A stretch of 64,000 nucleotides of DNA from JBDHBD01 sp039586095 (GTDB lineage: Bacteria > Gemmatimonadota > Gemmatimonadetes > Palauibacterales > Palauibacteraceae). This document shows positions 1 to 8,333 of the stretch, in pieces. How positions within the stretch are numbered: the first letter of the stretch is position 1; each line of letters opens with the position of its first letter. The notes beneath the pieces were generated by a model. That model did not search any database and had not been told where the DNA came from. It saw only the letters and a program-made list of their open reading frames with translations. Location of the stretch: positions 1 through 64,000 of the forward strand of contig JBDHLB010000010.1 in assembly GCA_039586095.1 (NCBI GenBank), written 5' to 3'. Both the position numbers and the translations under genes were made by a program.

Positions 1-736
1 CTTCTTCCCCCTCTTCGGCCTCGCCGGCCTTCAGCGCCTTCGTCTCCTCCTCGACCGAGGGCAGCAGACCCATCTCCTGCTTGAGCGACAGGAGCCGGGC
101 CTCGACGTTCACGTCTCCGGCCTCCAGCTCACGAAATTCGGCCGCGAGCGTGTCGCCCGTGAGCTCCTCGGTGACCTCGGCGGAGGCCAGAGCCTTCCGC
201 TCCTCGGACTCGATCTTCTCGGCCATCTGGTCGAAGGCCCGGAAGGCGCTCTTGTCCTGCAGGCCGACCATCGTCTCGTGGATGCGCCGTTGGGCCTGGG
301 CCCGCTTTTGCTTGGCGATCAGGAGGTTCTTCTTGCGCTTCGCCTCCTCGATCTTCGCGTTCAGCTGGCGCAGAGACTCCTTGAGGCGCTCCGTTTCCGT
401 GCGGTGCCGCTGCCATTGCTCGTGCAGCGTCGCGGCGTGCGCGGCGTGCTCCTGGCCCCGCATCAGTGCCTGCTTCGCCAGATCGTCACGCGACTCGCGA
501 ATCGCCAACCTCGCGCGGCGTTCCCACTCGGTGGCCTGAGAGCGTTCCTCCTCGACCTGGGCCCGCAGCTTACGCTCGTCCGCGATGGCGACCGCGACCT
601 CCTGCTTAGCCTGGGCGAGCTGGCGCCGCATGTCCTCGATGATCTGGACCAGCATCTTCTCCGGGTTCTCGGCCCGGGCGATGAGGTCGTTGATGTTGGA
701 GCGAATCAACCGGGAAAGCTTGTCGAATATGCCCAT
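1..736 (-). CDS. pspA: PspA/IM30 family membrane-stress protein (3' end outside window)
   Basis: PspA/IM30 proteins are peripheral inner-membrane coiled-coil proteins that polymerise on damaged membrane and preserve the proton motive force. The visible 245 codons begin MGIFDKLSRLIRSNINDLI, the amphipathic N-terminal helix typical of the family, followed by NPEKMLDQIIEDM. The rest is a long, heptad-rich helix full of Glu, Lys, Arg and Ala. The reading frame stays open to the window edge, so the C-terminus is missing. The ATG lies 7 nt downstream of the YbjN-like gene, so the two are probably co-transcribed. Family assignment is strong from the N-terminus. The stress role is inferred from the family. 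Confidence 0.88.
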   Translation of the reverse strand, partial: MGIFDKLSRLIRSNINDLIARAENPEKMLVQIIEDMRRQLAQAKQEVAVAIADERKLRAQVEEERSQATEWERRARLAIRESRDDLAKQALMRGQEHAAHAATLHEQWQRHRTETERLKESLRQLNAKIEEAKRKKNLLIAKQKRAQAQRRIHETMVGLQDKSAFRAFDQMAEKIESEERKALASAEVTEELTGDTLAAEFRELEAGDVNVEARLLSLKQEMGLLPSVEEETKALKAGEAEEGEE

Positions 737-743
737 CGGAGCG

Positions 744-1139
744 TCAGTCCGTTGTGAGTTGGTGCCAGTGGGATGTGACCGCGAGCGCGAGGCTCTCGAG
801 CGATGCCCGAAACTCCGAGAAGTCCAGGTTCTCGAGCTCGAGAGTGTCGCCGAGGACGACTTCTCCGTCTTCCAGCCCGTACGCCCCGTGCACCAGGTCC
901 GTGGCGTTGAGCTCGAGCAACGTGCGGTACAGCTGCAGCTGGTCGTCCACGTCCTCCGGTTCGGTCCGGATCGACGTGCGGAAGACGACGACGGGCGGTG
1001 AATAGCTCACCACGATCGCCGGTTCGCCTCGTGACTCGTCGCTCGGCGTGGGAGGCACCAGCCAGATGCCTTCGTCGATCTCCTGCGAATCGACTTCGGC
1101 CCGAATCAGAAAACTCTCGATATCTTCGCGACTGACCAT
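744..1139 (-). CDS. YbjN-domain protein
   Basis: 131-residue soluble protein starting MVSREDIESFLIRAEV. It resembles YbjN/AmyR domain proteins, small alpha/beta proteins with a type III-secretion-chaperone-like fold whose molecular role is poorly known. Family-like features are the early amphipathic helix, a central 'PAIVVSYSPPVVVFRTSI' strand pair, and a C-terminal helical segment rich in Leu and Glu. The ATG overlaps the stop of the upstream membrane-protein gene by one base (TGATG), and pspA follows after 7 nt. This suggests a three-gene unit. A longer in-frame extension upstream exists but overlaps the neighbouring gene fully, so the internal ATG is preferred. Confidence 0.7.
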   Translation of the reverse strand: MVSREDIESFLIRAEVDSQEIDEGIWLVPPTPSDESRGEPAIVVSYSPPVVVFRTSIRTEPEDVDDQLQLYRTLLELNATDLVHGAYGLEDGEVVLGDTLELENLDFSEFRASLESLALAVTSHWHQLTTD

Positions 1140-1384
1140 CAGCTCGCTTCCTTCCGTTCGCTTTGTCCAGGCAGCGCCGGTCGCTCCTCGAGCAACCGGG
1201 TCAGAAATCGCTGCTCTTCTGCCAGACGCTCGAGCTGTCCGGCCAGAAGATCGTACTTGTCGTTCAGCTCTCGTATCTGCTCGTTGTCGGCCGCTGGCGG
1301 TGCGACCGGTCGCTGCGACCGACGCGCGAAGGCGTCCATTCCCTTGGTCACCACTTCGCCAAGAGTGATGACCAGCACGATCAT
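1139..1384 (-). CDS. Small single-pass membrane protein with coiled-coil tail (PspB/C-like position)
   Basis: 81 residues from the first in-frame ATG. The N-terminus is one hydrophobic helix (MIVLVITLGEVV), followed by a charged, coiled-coil-like cytoplasmic tail (NEQIRELNDKYDLLAGQLERL, then QRFLTRLLEE). Size and topology (one TM plus a heptad tail) recall PspB, which anchors PspA regulation in proteobacteria, but there is no sequence signature strong enough to name it. It leads the unit with the YbjN-like gene (1-nt overlap) and pspA. The start is uncertain: an AGGAGAG motif at about 1411-1418 sits too far from this ATG, and the longer GTG start at 1453 lies inside a hairpin that looks like the upstream gene's terminator. 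Confidence 0.55.
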   Translation of the reverse strand: MIVLVITLGEVVTKGMDAFARRSQRPVAPPAADNEQIRELNDKYDLLAGQLERLAEEQRFLTRLLEERPALPGQSERKEAS

Positions 1385-1430
1385 CAGTATGAACTCGAAT
1401 GGTCGCGGGGTCTCTCCTGAGGTGGAGCGT

Positions 1431-1458
1431 CGCGGGCGGGAGCAAGCTCCCACCCGCG
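1431..1458 (-). terminator. Probable GC-rich hairpin terminator
   Basis: A near-perfect inverted repeat (CGCGGGTGGGAG, short loop, CTCCCGCCCGCG on the minus strand, one G-U pair) lies 28 nt downstream of the stop of the Ig-like lipoprotein gene and just before the small membrane protein. There is no T-run, so it is a weak or non-classical terminator. It may instead be a regulatory hairpin. Confidence 0.45.
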
Positions 1459-1485
1459 AGACCTAAAGGTTTCTCTGTCGCTCTC

Positions 1486-3501
1486 CTACCACTGCGTGGT
1501 GTGGGATCCGAACACCTGTGACGGATTCCCGGCCGTGGCTCCGGTGATGAACTTCGTCATGTCGGAGACCGCGACGTCGTAGCAGTAGTTGCTCAGCGCG
1601 CCCGCACCCTGCGAGAGCAGCGTGTAGTTGAACGTGAACGCCGGGCCGAGGCCCAGATTGATCACGTCAATGTTCGCATCGGCCGGCGTGAACACGGCGC
1701 CACCGCACGCGGGCGGCGGACCAGCGGCAAACGCACCGAGGTATCCGGTGACCAGCGCGCTTCCAATGCCGTTCGCGTCACTGAAGGTGCCGGCGTAGCT
1801 CGCCGTGGCGCTGGCGGCGCCCGGCACGCTGATGTTGGCCTGCTGCGACGTGAAGGCTATGGCCGGTGACGTGATGTCCACGGTGAAGCCCGTCGCGCCC
1901 GTCGCGATATTTCCGGCCATGTCGGACACCTGCGCTGCGACCGCGTACGCGTCCTCGAACGCGGTGTTGGTCGAGACGCCCGCCAATACAATGGCGTGCG
2001 ACGACGGGGTCGGGGTCCCGTCCGCCGGAGGCGGCACGCTCAGCGCGCACGGCGCGAAGCCAGCCACCAGGTCGCAGATCTCCCCGGTGCTGTCATCGAC
2101 CTCCAGGTTGGTCCGGGACGCGGTCACGCCGATGCCGGCACCCGAAGTGTTCAGCCCGCTCAGCACGTCCTGCATGGTGAACCAGAAGATCTCGTCCGCA
2201 GGTGACACGCCGAACGTACCATCATCCGGCCGCAGGTAGGTGACACCGACCGGTGCCACGCCCGACAGCACGGGGGCCGTGAGGTCCACCGTGAAGCCGC
2301 TCGAGCACTGCGAGCAGGCGTTGTCCGGCCCGAGAGCCGCCGCGGCCGTCTCGTTGCCGAGACCGTCCTCGAGCGCCGTCGTGAGCACCCACTTCGTGTC
2401 CGCCCCGTTGGCCGATTCACCCAGATCGGCGCCGTTGCTGACCTCGTCGCCCACATCGAAGCTCGCGGGGATGCCGAAGGCCGGCGCGACTGGCACCGCC
2501 TCGTTGAGCGTGAACACGAGCGTTCCGATCCCGCCGTCGAGGGCCGTCAGACCGAACGTGGTCGAGCCGTTGGCCCAGCCGTTCGGCGCGCCGCCCACAA
2601 CGGCAGCGGCATTCCGGCCGTCCGTGTAGGTGTAGTTCGCCGGGGCCGGACCAGCCGGCGCGAGGTTGTCGAGGTTGAGCGTCGGCGTGTTGGAGGCCGT
2701 CGAGCTGGCCGTCAGCACGCAGCCGGGGAATTCGCCCAGATTCGCCGCCTTCGGGATCGTCGCGGAGTACGTAACCTTGTTCCCGTCCTCCGTCAGCGTC
2801 GCCGTGACGCTGTTGCCTCCCGCACCCGTCGCGAACACACAGCCGCCGGCCAGCGTGTAGGTGACGGTCGGCTTGGTCACGCTGTAGATGATCGGCGAGT
2901 GGCTGGCCAGGATATCGTCGTTGCCGAACCACGTGGCACCGCCGGCAGCAGAGGCACTGTTCCCGGTGAATCCGATCACGCCGGTCAGATTGGCGTTATT
3001 GAACGTGAGGTCGACCGCGGCCGCCGTCAGAGTACCGGCGTCCGTGGTCATGGTCGCGGTCAGAGCGTGCTGCTCGTTCAGCCAGCGAGCCGCTCCGTCC
3101 ACGATCTGAGCCGTGTTGTAGCTGAGGATGATCTCCGAGGGAGCAACCGCCAGTGACAGGCCCTCGCCCTTCTGCTGTACCGAACCGGTAACCGTCTGCG
3201 AGTTTACTTCCTCGCCGTCGATCAGGATCGCCACCTTCTGCAGCGTGTTGCCATCTCCCGGCTCGACGTTGAGCGTCACGTCGATCTGCCCCACAACCGC
3301 GGCGGGGTTTACCGGTATGAACGTGACGCCAGTCGTCACACTCTTGATCGAGACGGCCGGCTCCGCGCCTGGCGGTGGCGGCTCTGGCGGCGGCGGCGGC
3401 GCCGGCTCGACGACCGTCACGCTATCGCCGCAGGCGTTGAAGCCGATGGTGCCCAGGGCCGCAACGCTGGCTACCAGCAGCAGTTTCGTAACCTTTTTCA
3501 T
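1486..3501 (-). CDS. Large Ig-like repeat lipoprotein
   Basis: 671-residue predicted surface or outer-membrane lipoprotein. The N-terminus has Lys residues, a hydrophobic core and a lipobox ending GFNAC, with Cys24 as the likely lipidation site. A Pro/Gly-rich linker (PAPPPPPEPPPPG) follows. The body is built of repeated beta-sandwich-like units marked by 'VD(L/I)T(A/S)P' boundaries (FTVDLTAPVLSG, FTVDITSPAIAF, LNLDNLAPAGP). These are typical of bacterial Ig-like/cadherin-like repeats. There is no catalytic motif. A strong GAGGAGG ribosome-binding site precedes the ATG, and a sigma70-like promoter is seen about 340 bp upstream. Function is unknown. Adhesion or an envelope-structural role is inferred from architecture only. 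Confidence 0.75.
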   Translation of the reverse strand: MKKVTKLLLVASVAALGTIGFNACGDSVTVVEPAPPPPPEPPPPGAEPAVSIKSVTTGVTFIPVNPAAVVGQIDVTLNVEPGDGNTLQKVAILIDGEEVNSQTVTGSVQQKGEGLSLAVAPSEIILSYNTAQIVDGAARWLNEQHALTATMTTDAGTLTAAAVDLTFNNANLTGVIGFTGNSASAAGGATWFGNDDILASHSPIIYSVTKPTVTYTLAGGCVFATGAGGNSVTATLTEDGNKVTYSATIPKAANLGEFPGCVLTASSTASNTPTLNLDNLAPAGPAPANYTYTDGRNAAAVVGGAPNGWANGSTTFGLTALDGGIGTLVFTLNEAVPVAPAFGIPASFDVGDEVSNGADLGESANGADTKWVLTTALEDGLGNETAAAALGPDNACSQCSSGFTVDLTAPVLSGVAPVGVTYLRPDDGTFGVSPADEIFWFTMQDVLSGLNTSGAGIGVTASRTNLEVDDSTGEICDLVAGFAPCALSVPPPADGTPTPSSHAIVLAGVSTNTAFEDAYAVAAQVSDMAGNIATGATGFTVDITSPAIAFTSQQANISVPGAASATASYAGTFSDANGIGSALVTGYLGAFAAGPPPACGGAVFTPADANIDVINLGLGPAFTFNYTLLSQGAGALSNYCYDVAVSDMTKFITGATAGNPSQVFGSHTTQW

Positions 3502-3957
3502 TCACTCCTCCTCAGGGATTGAGTCCTTCGGTGGTGGTGACTGACTCGTTGCGGTCCGTTCGGCCGCTTTTCGACCAGTAGAGAGGTGCACCCCACCCCA
3601 GCCCATGAAACGGGCAAAAGTTACCCGGAACCCCAATACCGGTCAAGGGCTTCCGGGCTCGTAAACGAACCCAGTTAGCACGTCGGATCGCATTCGGCAA
3701 GACCGATCGACCGGCCACCCCTCTTCGAAGAGGGCCGAAGTCACCTCCCGAACGTCCTGAATCGAATCAGTTTTTCGAGTGCGCGGTGCGGCTGCGCACG
3801 GACTAACCACAGCGTACAACCTGTGGTACAGTAGTCGAGTATTGCAAGGTCGACGCGGAACGTCAAGGGTCAAGAGAGCCCTCGACTTGTGAGTTGTTCC
3901 AACTCGTCGACCCGCCTGATCTCGACCACCGTTCCTGCTCGCATCCGCCACCCATCC
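3502..3957. other. Intergenic region with candidate promoter only
   Basis: 456 bp between the Ig-like lipoprotein gene and the end of uvrA, both minus strand. Apart from the promoter candidate at 3838-3866, and a weaker TTGACC/TAACTT pair near 3617-3645, nothing coding is convincing. Short open frames here lack ribosome-binding sites and family features. A long 5' leader for the lipoprotein mRNA is the simplest reading. Confidence 0.5.
3838..3866 (-). promoter_or_regulatory. Candidate sigma70 promoter for the Ig-like lipoprotein
   Basis: On the minus strand TTGACG (5/6 match to -35) is followed after exactly 17 nt by AATACT (4/6 match to -10). It would give a leader of about 330 nt before the lipoprotein ATG. 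Confidence 0.42.
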
Positions 3958-6795
3958 TCACAACACGTCCCGCAGGTGTCTGCCGGTGTAGCTGACGCGC
4001 ACTCGTGACACCTCTTCGGGCGTTCCTCGAGCAACTACCGTGCCGCCCTCCTCTCCTCCCTCCGGCCCCAGGTCGAGGATCCAGTCGGCGTTCTTGATCA
4101 CATCCAGCTGGTGCTCGATCACGACGACTGTATTTCCCTTATCGACAAGGCGATGCAGCACTTGCAGCAGCAGGCGAATGTCCTCGAAATGCAGACCGGT
4201 GGTCGGTTCGTCCAGGATGTAGAGGGTGCGGCCTGTGCTCTTTTTTGCCAGCTCGGTGGCCAGCTTGACGCGTTGTGCCTCGCCGCCCGACAGGGTGGTC
4301 GCAGATTGCCCCAGGGCGATGTAGCCGAGCCCGACCTGGGAGAGGGTGCGCAACCGGCGCTTGACGGTCGGTACGGCGTCGAAGAACTCGAGCGCCTCAT
4401 CCACCGTCATCTCCAGCACATCGGCGATGCTCTTCCCCTTGTAGAGCACTTCGAGCGTCTCACGATTGTAGCGCCGGCCCCGACACACCTCGCACGGGAT
4501 GTACACATCCGGCAAAAAATGCATCTCGATCTTGACGAGTCCGTCGCCCCGGCAGGCCTCGCAGCGGCCGCCCTTCACGTTGAAGCTGAAGCGGCCCTGG
4601 CTGTACCCGCGAATGCGCGACTCGGGCAGCTGAGCATACAGCTGACGTATGGGGGTGAACAGGCCGGTGTAGGTGGCCGGATTGGAGCGCGGCGTTCGAC
4701 CGATCGGGCTCTGGTCGACGTCGATCACCTTGTCGATCTGCTCGCTCCCGTCCAGCCCGTCGTGGGCGCCCGGCGAGAGCTTCGATCGATAAAGTTTGCG
4801 GGCCAGGCTGCGGTAGAGAATTTCCTCGACGAGCGTGGATTTGCCCGAACCCGACACGCCTGTCACGCAGATGAACAGGCCGAGCGGGAAGCCCGCATCG
4901 ACGTCGCGCAGGTTGTGCTCTCGGGCGCCCCGCACGAGCAGCTCGCCGCGTTCGCTCGAGGGTGGCCGGCGTTCGGGGACCGGAATCGTTCGGTCACCCT
5001 TCAGGTAGGCGGCCGTGAGCGATTCTTCGCTGGCCAGGAGCTCATTCAGGCTCCCCGACACGATCACCTCACCGCCGTGCCGGCCGGCGCGCGGCCCCAT
5101 GTCCACCAGGTGGTCGGCCGAGCGGATCGTCTGCTCGTCGTGCTCGACGACCAGAACCGTGTTCCCGAGGTCGCGGAGCTGGTGCAGCGTCTCGAGCAGG
5201 CGCTGGTTGTCGCGCGGGTGGAGACCGATGCTGGGCTCGTCGAGCACGTACAGCACGCCGACCAATCGGCTTCCGATCTGGGTGGCGAGCCGGATGCGCT
5301 GCGCTTCGCCCCCCGACAGGGTCTCCGCCGAGCGGCTGAGGGTCAGATAGCCGAGGCCCACGTGCGTCATGAAGCGTAGCCGGTCGGTCACCTCCTTCAG
5401 GACGGGCAGCATGATCTCGGACTGCGGCCCGGACTTCTTCTCCGACTTCTCCTTCCAGCTCACCAGGAGCTCGTGGGCTCGGTCCACCGGAAGCTCCGCG
5501 ACGTCGGGCAGCCGCCAGTCCTCGACCGTGACCGCGCGGCTCTCGGGCCTCAGACGCCCTCCCTCGCACTCCCCGCACGGGACGGCGGTCATGTACTCGT
5601 CCAGGTTGGTCCTGACCGTGTCGCTTCCCGTCTCCCGGTACCGGCGCGCCACCTGCGCGACCGCGCCCTCCCAATCAGTCTCGGGATCCCCCGCGAGCAG
5701 CGCCGTTCGTTGGGCTTCCGTGAGCTCGCCCCACGGGGTGTTGAGGTCGAAGCCGTGTCGCTCGGCCACGGCGGGCAGGATGCGGCGCCGCAGGCGGCCG
5801 AGCGGTGCCCCGATCGGCAGGATGACGCCCTCCAGCACCGAAATCCGGTCGTCGCCCAGCATAAGGTCCGGGTTGGGCTCCCGCCGCACTCCCAGCCCGT
5901 CGCACGCCGGGCAGGCGCCGTAGGGCGAATTGAAGCTGAACTGTCGCGGCTCCAGCTCCGGGATGTTCACGCCGCAGGCGGCGCAGGCGTAGTGCTCGCT
6001 GAACAGATGAACCTCGGCGCCCGTGCCCTTTCCACCCTTTTTGCGCTTGCCGCCGTCTTCGTAGTGGTCGATTTCCACCGTACCACCCGTGAGCCGCAGC
6101 GCGGTCTCGATCGAGTCGGCGAGACGTTCGCGATCGGTCCGGCGTACGACGAGGCGATCGACCAGCACTTCGATGTCGTGGTTCTTCCGGCGGCTCAGCT
6201 TGGGCGGGTCGGCGAGCTCTACGATCTCTCCGTCGACCCGTGCCCGCACGAAGCCCTCTCGCAGCGCCTCATCGAACAGCTCCCGGAACTCGCCCTTCCG
6301 GCCCCGCACCAGCGGGGCGAGGACCTCGATCCTCGCGCCCTCCGGCCAGCCCAGCACCTGCTCCGTGATCTGTGTGCTGGTCTGCCTGCGGACCGGACGC
6401 CCGCATTCCGGACAGTGCGGGGTGCCGGCCCGGGCCCACAGAAGACGGAGGTAGTCGTAGATCTCCGTTACGGTGCCGACGGTGGAGCGCGGGTTGCCGC
6501 CCGCGGTGCGCTGCTCGATCGCGATGGCGGGAGAGAGCCCCTCGATCTGATCGACGTCGGGCTTCTCCATCACGCCCAGGAACTGACGCGCGTAAGCGGA
6601 GAGCGATTCGACGTATCGCCGCTGTCCCTCGGCGTAGATCGTGTCGAAGGCGAGCGACGACTTGCCCGACCCCGAGAGCCCCGTGACGACGGTCAGGCTG
6701 TCACGCGGGATCGCGACGTCGACGTTCTTGAGGTTGTGCTCGCGGGCGCCGCGCACGACGAGCGCATCGGTTTCGTCGGAGGTCGTTCGAGCCAT
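3958..6795 (-). CDS. uvrA: Excinuclease ABC subunit A (UvrA)
   Basis: DNA-damage recognition ATPase of nucleotide-excision repair, which works as a dimer with UvrB. At 945 residues it is of normal length. Two ABC modules are visible: the first Walker A at residues 39-46 (GLSGSGKS), and a second GVSGSGKSTL in the C-terminal half. Each module has an LSGGEAQR signature and a DEPS/DEPTTGLH Walker B. Zinc-finger cysteine pairs are present (CPECGRPV; CAACG...CPACDG; CEACRGDG...CEVCRGR). The ATG lies 92 bp downstream of the symporter gene. A weak promoter candidate sits just upstream, so uvrA may have its own transcript. Confidence 0.98.
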   Translation of the reverse strand: MARTTSDETDALVVRGAREHNLKNVDVAIPRDSLTVVTGLSGSGKSSLAFDTIYAEGQRRYVESLSAYARQFLGVMEKPDVDQIEGLSPAIAIEQRTAGGNPRSTVGTVTEIYDYLRLLWARAGTPHCPECGRPVRRQTSTQITEQVLGWPEGARIEVLAPLVRGRKGEFRELFDEALREGFVRARVDGEIVELADPPKLSRRKNHDIEVLVDRLVVRRTDRERLADSIETALRLTGGTVEIDHYEDGGKRKKGGKGTGAEVHLFSEHYACAACGVNIPELEPRQFSFNSPYGACPACDGLGVRREPNPDLMLGDDRISVLEGVILPIGAPLGRLRRRILPAVAERHGFDLNTPWGELTEAQRTALLAGDPETDWEGAVAQVARRYRETGSDTVRTNLDEYMTAVPCGECEGGRLRPESRAVTVEDWRLPDVAELPVDRAHELLVSWKEKSEKKSGPQSEIMLPVLKEVTDRLRFMTHVGLGYLTLSRSAETLSGGEAQRIRLATQIGSRLVGVLYVLDEPSIGLHPRDNQRLLETLHQLRDLGNTVLVVEHDEQTIRSADHLVDMGPRAGRHGGEVIVSGSLNELLASEESLTAAYLKGDRTIPVPERRPPSSERGELLVRGAREHNLRDVDAGFPLGLFICVTGVSGSGKSTLVEEILYRSLARKLYRSKLSPGAHDGLDGSEQIDKVIDVDQSPIGRTPRSNPATYTGLFTPIRQLYAQLPESRIRGYSQGRFSFNVKGGRCEACRGDGLVKIEMHFLPDVYIPCEVCRGRRYNRETLEVLYKGKSIADVLEMTVDEALEFFDAVPTVKRRLRTLSQVGLGYIALGQSATTLSGGEAQRVKLATELAKKSTGRTLYILDEPTTGLHFEDIRLLLQVLHRLVDKGNTVVVIEHQLDVIKNADWILDLGPEGGEEGGTVVARGTPEEVSRVRVSYTGRHLRDVL

Positions 6796-6803
6796 AGCCC
6801 TGC

Positions 6804-6833
6804 ATGCTAGGCGGGGCGGGCGTCGCAGGGCAA
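6804..6833 (-). promoter_or_regulatory. uvrA: Weak candidate promoter for uvrA
   Basis: Minus-strand TTGCCC, 18-nt spacer, TAGCAT (4/6 matches each), ending 8 nt before the uvrA ATG. If real, the mRNA would be nearly leaderless. Confidence 0.25.
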
Positions 6834-6887
6834 CTGGCTGCCAGGGACGGTGTCAGATACACCGGCTGCCCGCTGGCGCGTGGTGCG

Positions 6888-8333
6888 TCAGGAATCGTCG
6901 TTGCGCCGCAGCCAGGTGAGGCCGGCTCCCAGACCGAACGCGACGAGCGTGCCGATGAAGACGAACCACGGCCACGCGATGTACTGGCGGGCCGCCGACC
7001 ACAGGATCACGACCGCCGCGATGCCTACCACGATCCCCGGTACCGCCTCCCGCGCCCTAGCCCGCGGCACCAGCACGGCCAGGCCGAACACCCCCAGCAA
7101 ACCGCCGTACACGAGTGAGGCGATGCCCAAGGAGATCTCGACCGCCGTGCTGCCGCGGCTGAGCGGAATGAAGAGAATCGCCCCGCCCACGAGCAGCGCC
7201 GCCCACACGAGGCTGAAGACGCGACCGACTCTGAGCATCGCGCGGTCATCGGAGGCGGTGCCGCGCAGCGGACCCCAGTAGTCGTACGCCGACGCGGAGG
7301 CCAGTGAGTTCACCGACGAAGAGAGGCTGGACATCGCGGCCGCGAACACCGCGGCGATCAGCAGGCCGCGGAGCCCGCTCGGTAGCTCGGCCACGATGAA
7401 CGTGGCGAAGATCTCATCCGGACGCTCGAAGGCCCGACCCTGATAAAACACCCACAGTCCGACCCCCACGGCAAGAAAAAGCGCGAACTGGATCACGACG
7501 GCCAGACCGCTTCCGATCAGCGCGCGGCGGCTTGCCGCCAGGTTTCGACAGGTGAGCAACCGCTGCACGATGAGCTGGTCCGTGCCGTGCGATCCCATGG
7601 TGAGAAACGCGCCGCCCACCAATCCGGCCCAGAAGGTGTACGGCGTCGCGAGATCGAACGAGAAATCCAGCGCCTGTAGCTTCCCGGCTTCCGCGGCCTG
7701 CTCGAGGATCGCCGGGGCGCCGCCCGGCACCAGCTGCGCAAGCAGCAGGAGCGCGGCCAGGCCACCGAACAGGTAGAGCCCCATCTGGAGCGCATCCACC
7801 CACACGACGGCCCGGATCCCGCCCACGTAGGTGTACGTGAGAGTCGCGATCGCGATGACGGCGATCGACGCCGGGTAGGGCCAGCCCGTGATGAGCGCGA
7901 GCGGGATGGCCGTGGCAAACAGGCGTACTGAGTCCGCCAGCAGACGCGTCACCATGAAGATCCCGGAGGTGAGCCGTCGGGTCCCGCCTCCGAAGCGCTG
8001 CTCGAGCAGCTGGTAGGCCGTGGTCAGATCGCCGCGGTAATAGGCGGGAAGAAGAACGGAGGCGACCACGATGCGGCCCACAACGTACCCGAGCGCAATC
8101 TGCAGAAAGCCGAACGTGCCCAGGTATGCCACCCCCGGGATGCTCAGAAAGGTGAGTGTGCTCGTCTCGGTCGCCACGACGGACAGCAGGACGGCCGCCC
8201 ACGGGAGCTCACGATTGCCGAGGAAGTAGTCGCGACCGCCACGCTGATGACGCCCCAGCCAGGCGCCGAAGGCCACGACGCCGACGAGGTACAGGACGAG
8301 AACGCCCAGATCGAGCCCGCCCAGGCGGCTCAC
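6888..8333 (-). CDS. Sodium:solute symporter (SSS family)
   Basis: 481-residue inner-membrane transporter with about 13 hydrophobic helices. SSS-family features are near the N-terminus (GRHQRGGRDYFLGNRELPW, then VATETSTLTFLSIPG) and in the core (YTYVGGIRAVVWVD, and SHGTDQLIVQR, which matches the 'GTDQ..VQR' element). It couples substrate uptake to a sodium gradient. The GTG start overlaps the stop of the upstream NagZ/hydrolase fusion gene as GTGA, so the two should be translationally coupled. That coupling makes a sugar or muropeptide-derived amino sugar the best substrate guess, an inference from context. The frame continues upstream into the fusion gene, but those residues look non-coding. 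Confidence 0.9.
   Translation of the reverse strand: MSRLGGLDLGVLVLYLVGVVAFGAWLGRHQRGGRDYFLGNRELPWAAVLLSVVATETSTLTFLSIPGVAYLGTFGFLQIALGYVVGRIVVASVLLPAYYRGDLTTAYQLLEQRFGGGTRRLTSGIFMVTRLLADSVRLFATAIPLALITGWPYPASIAVIAIATLTYTYVGGIRAVVWVDALQMGLYLFGGLAALLLLAQLVPGGAPAILEQAAEAGKLQALDFSFDLATPYTFWAGLVGGAFLTMGSHGTDQLIVQRLLTCRNLAASRRALIGSGLAVVIQFALFLAVGVGLWVFYQGRAFERPDEIFATFIVAELPSGLRGLLIAAVFAAAMSSLSSSVNSLASASAYDYWGPLRGTASDDRAMLRVGRVFSLVWAALLVGGAILFIPLSRGSTAVEISLGIASLVYGGLLGVFGLAVLVPRARAREAVPGIVVGIAAVVILWSAARQYIAWPWFVFIGTLVAFGLGAGLTWLRRNDDS

Noticed and set aside
3512..3951. Short minus-strand frames between uvrA and the Ig-like lipoprotein
   Set aside because: No ribosome-binding site or family resemblance. 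They overlap the promoter candidate.
5473..6810. Long plus-strand open frame (445 codons) opposite uvrA
   Set aside because: GC-driven antisense shadow. Arg/Gly/Val-rich, no family motifs, and it lies fully inside a certain gene.
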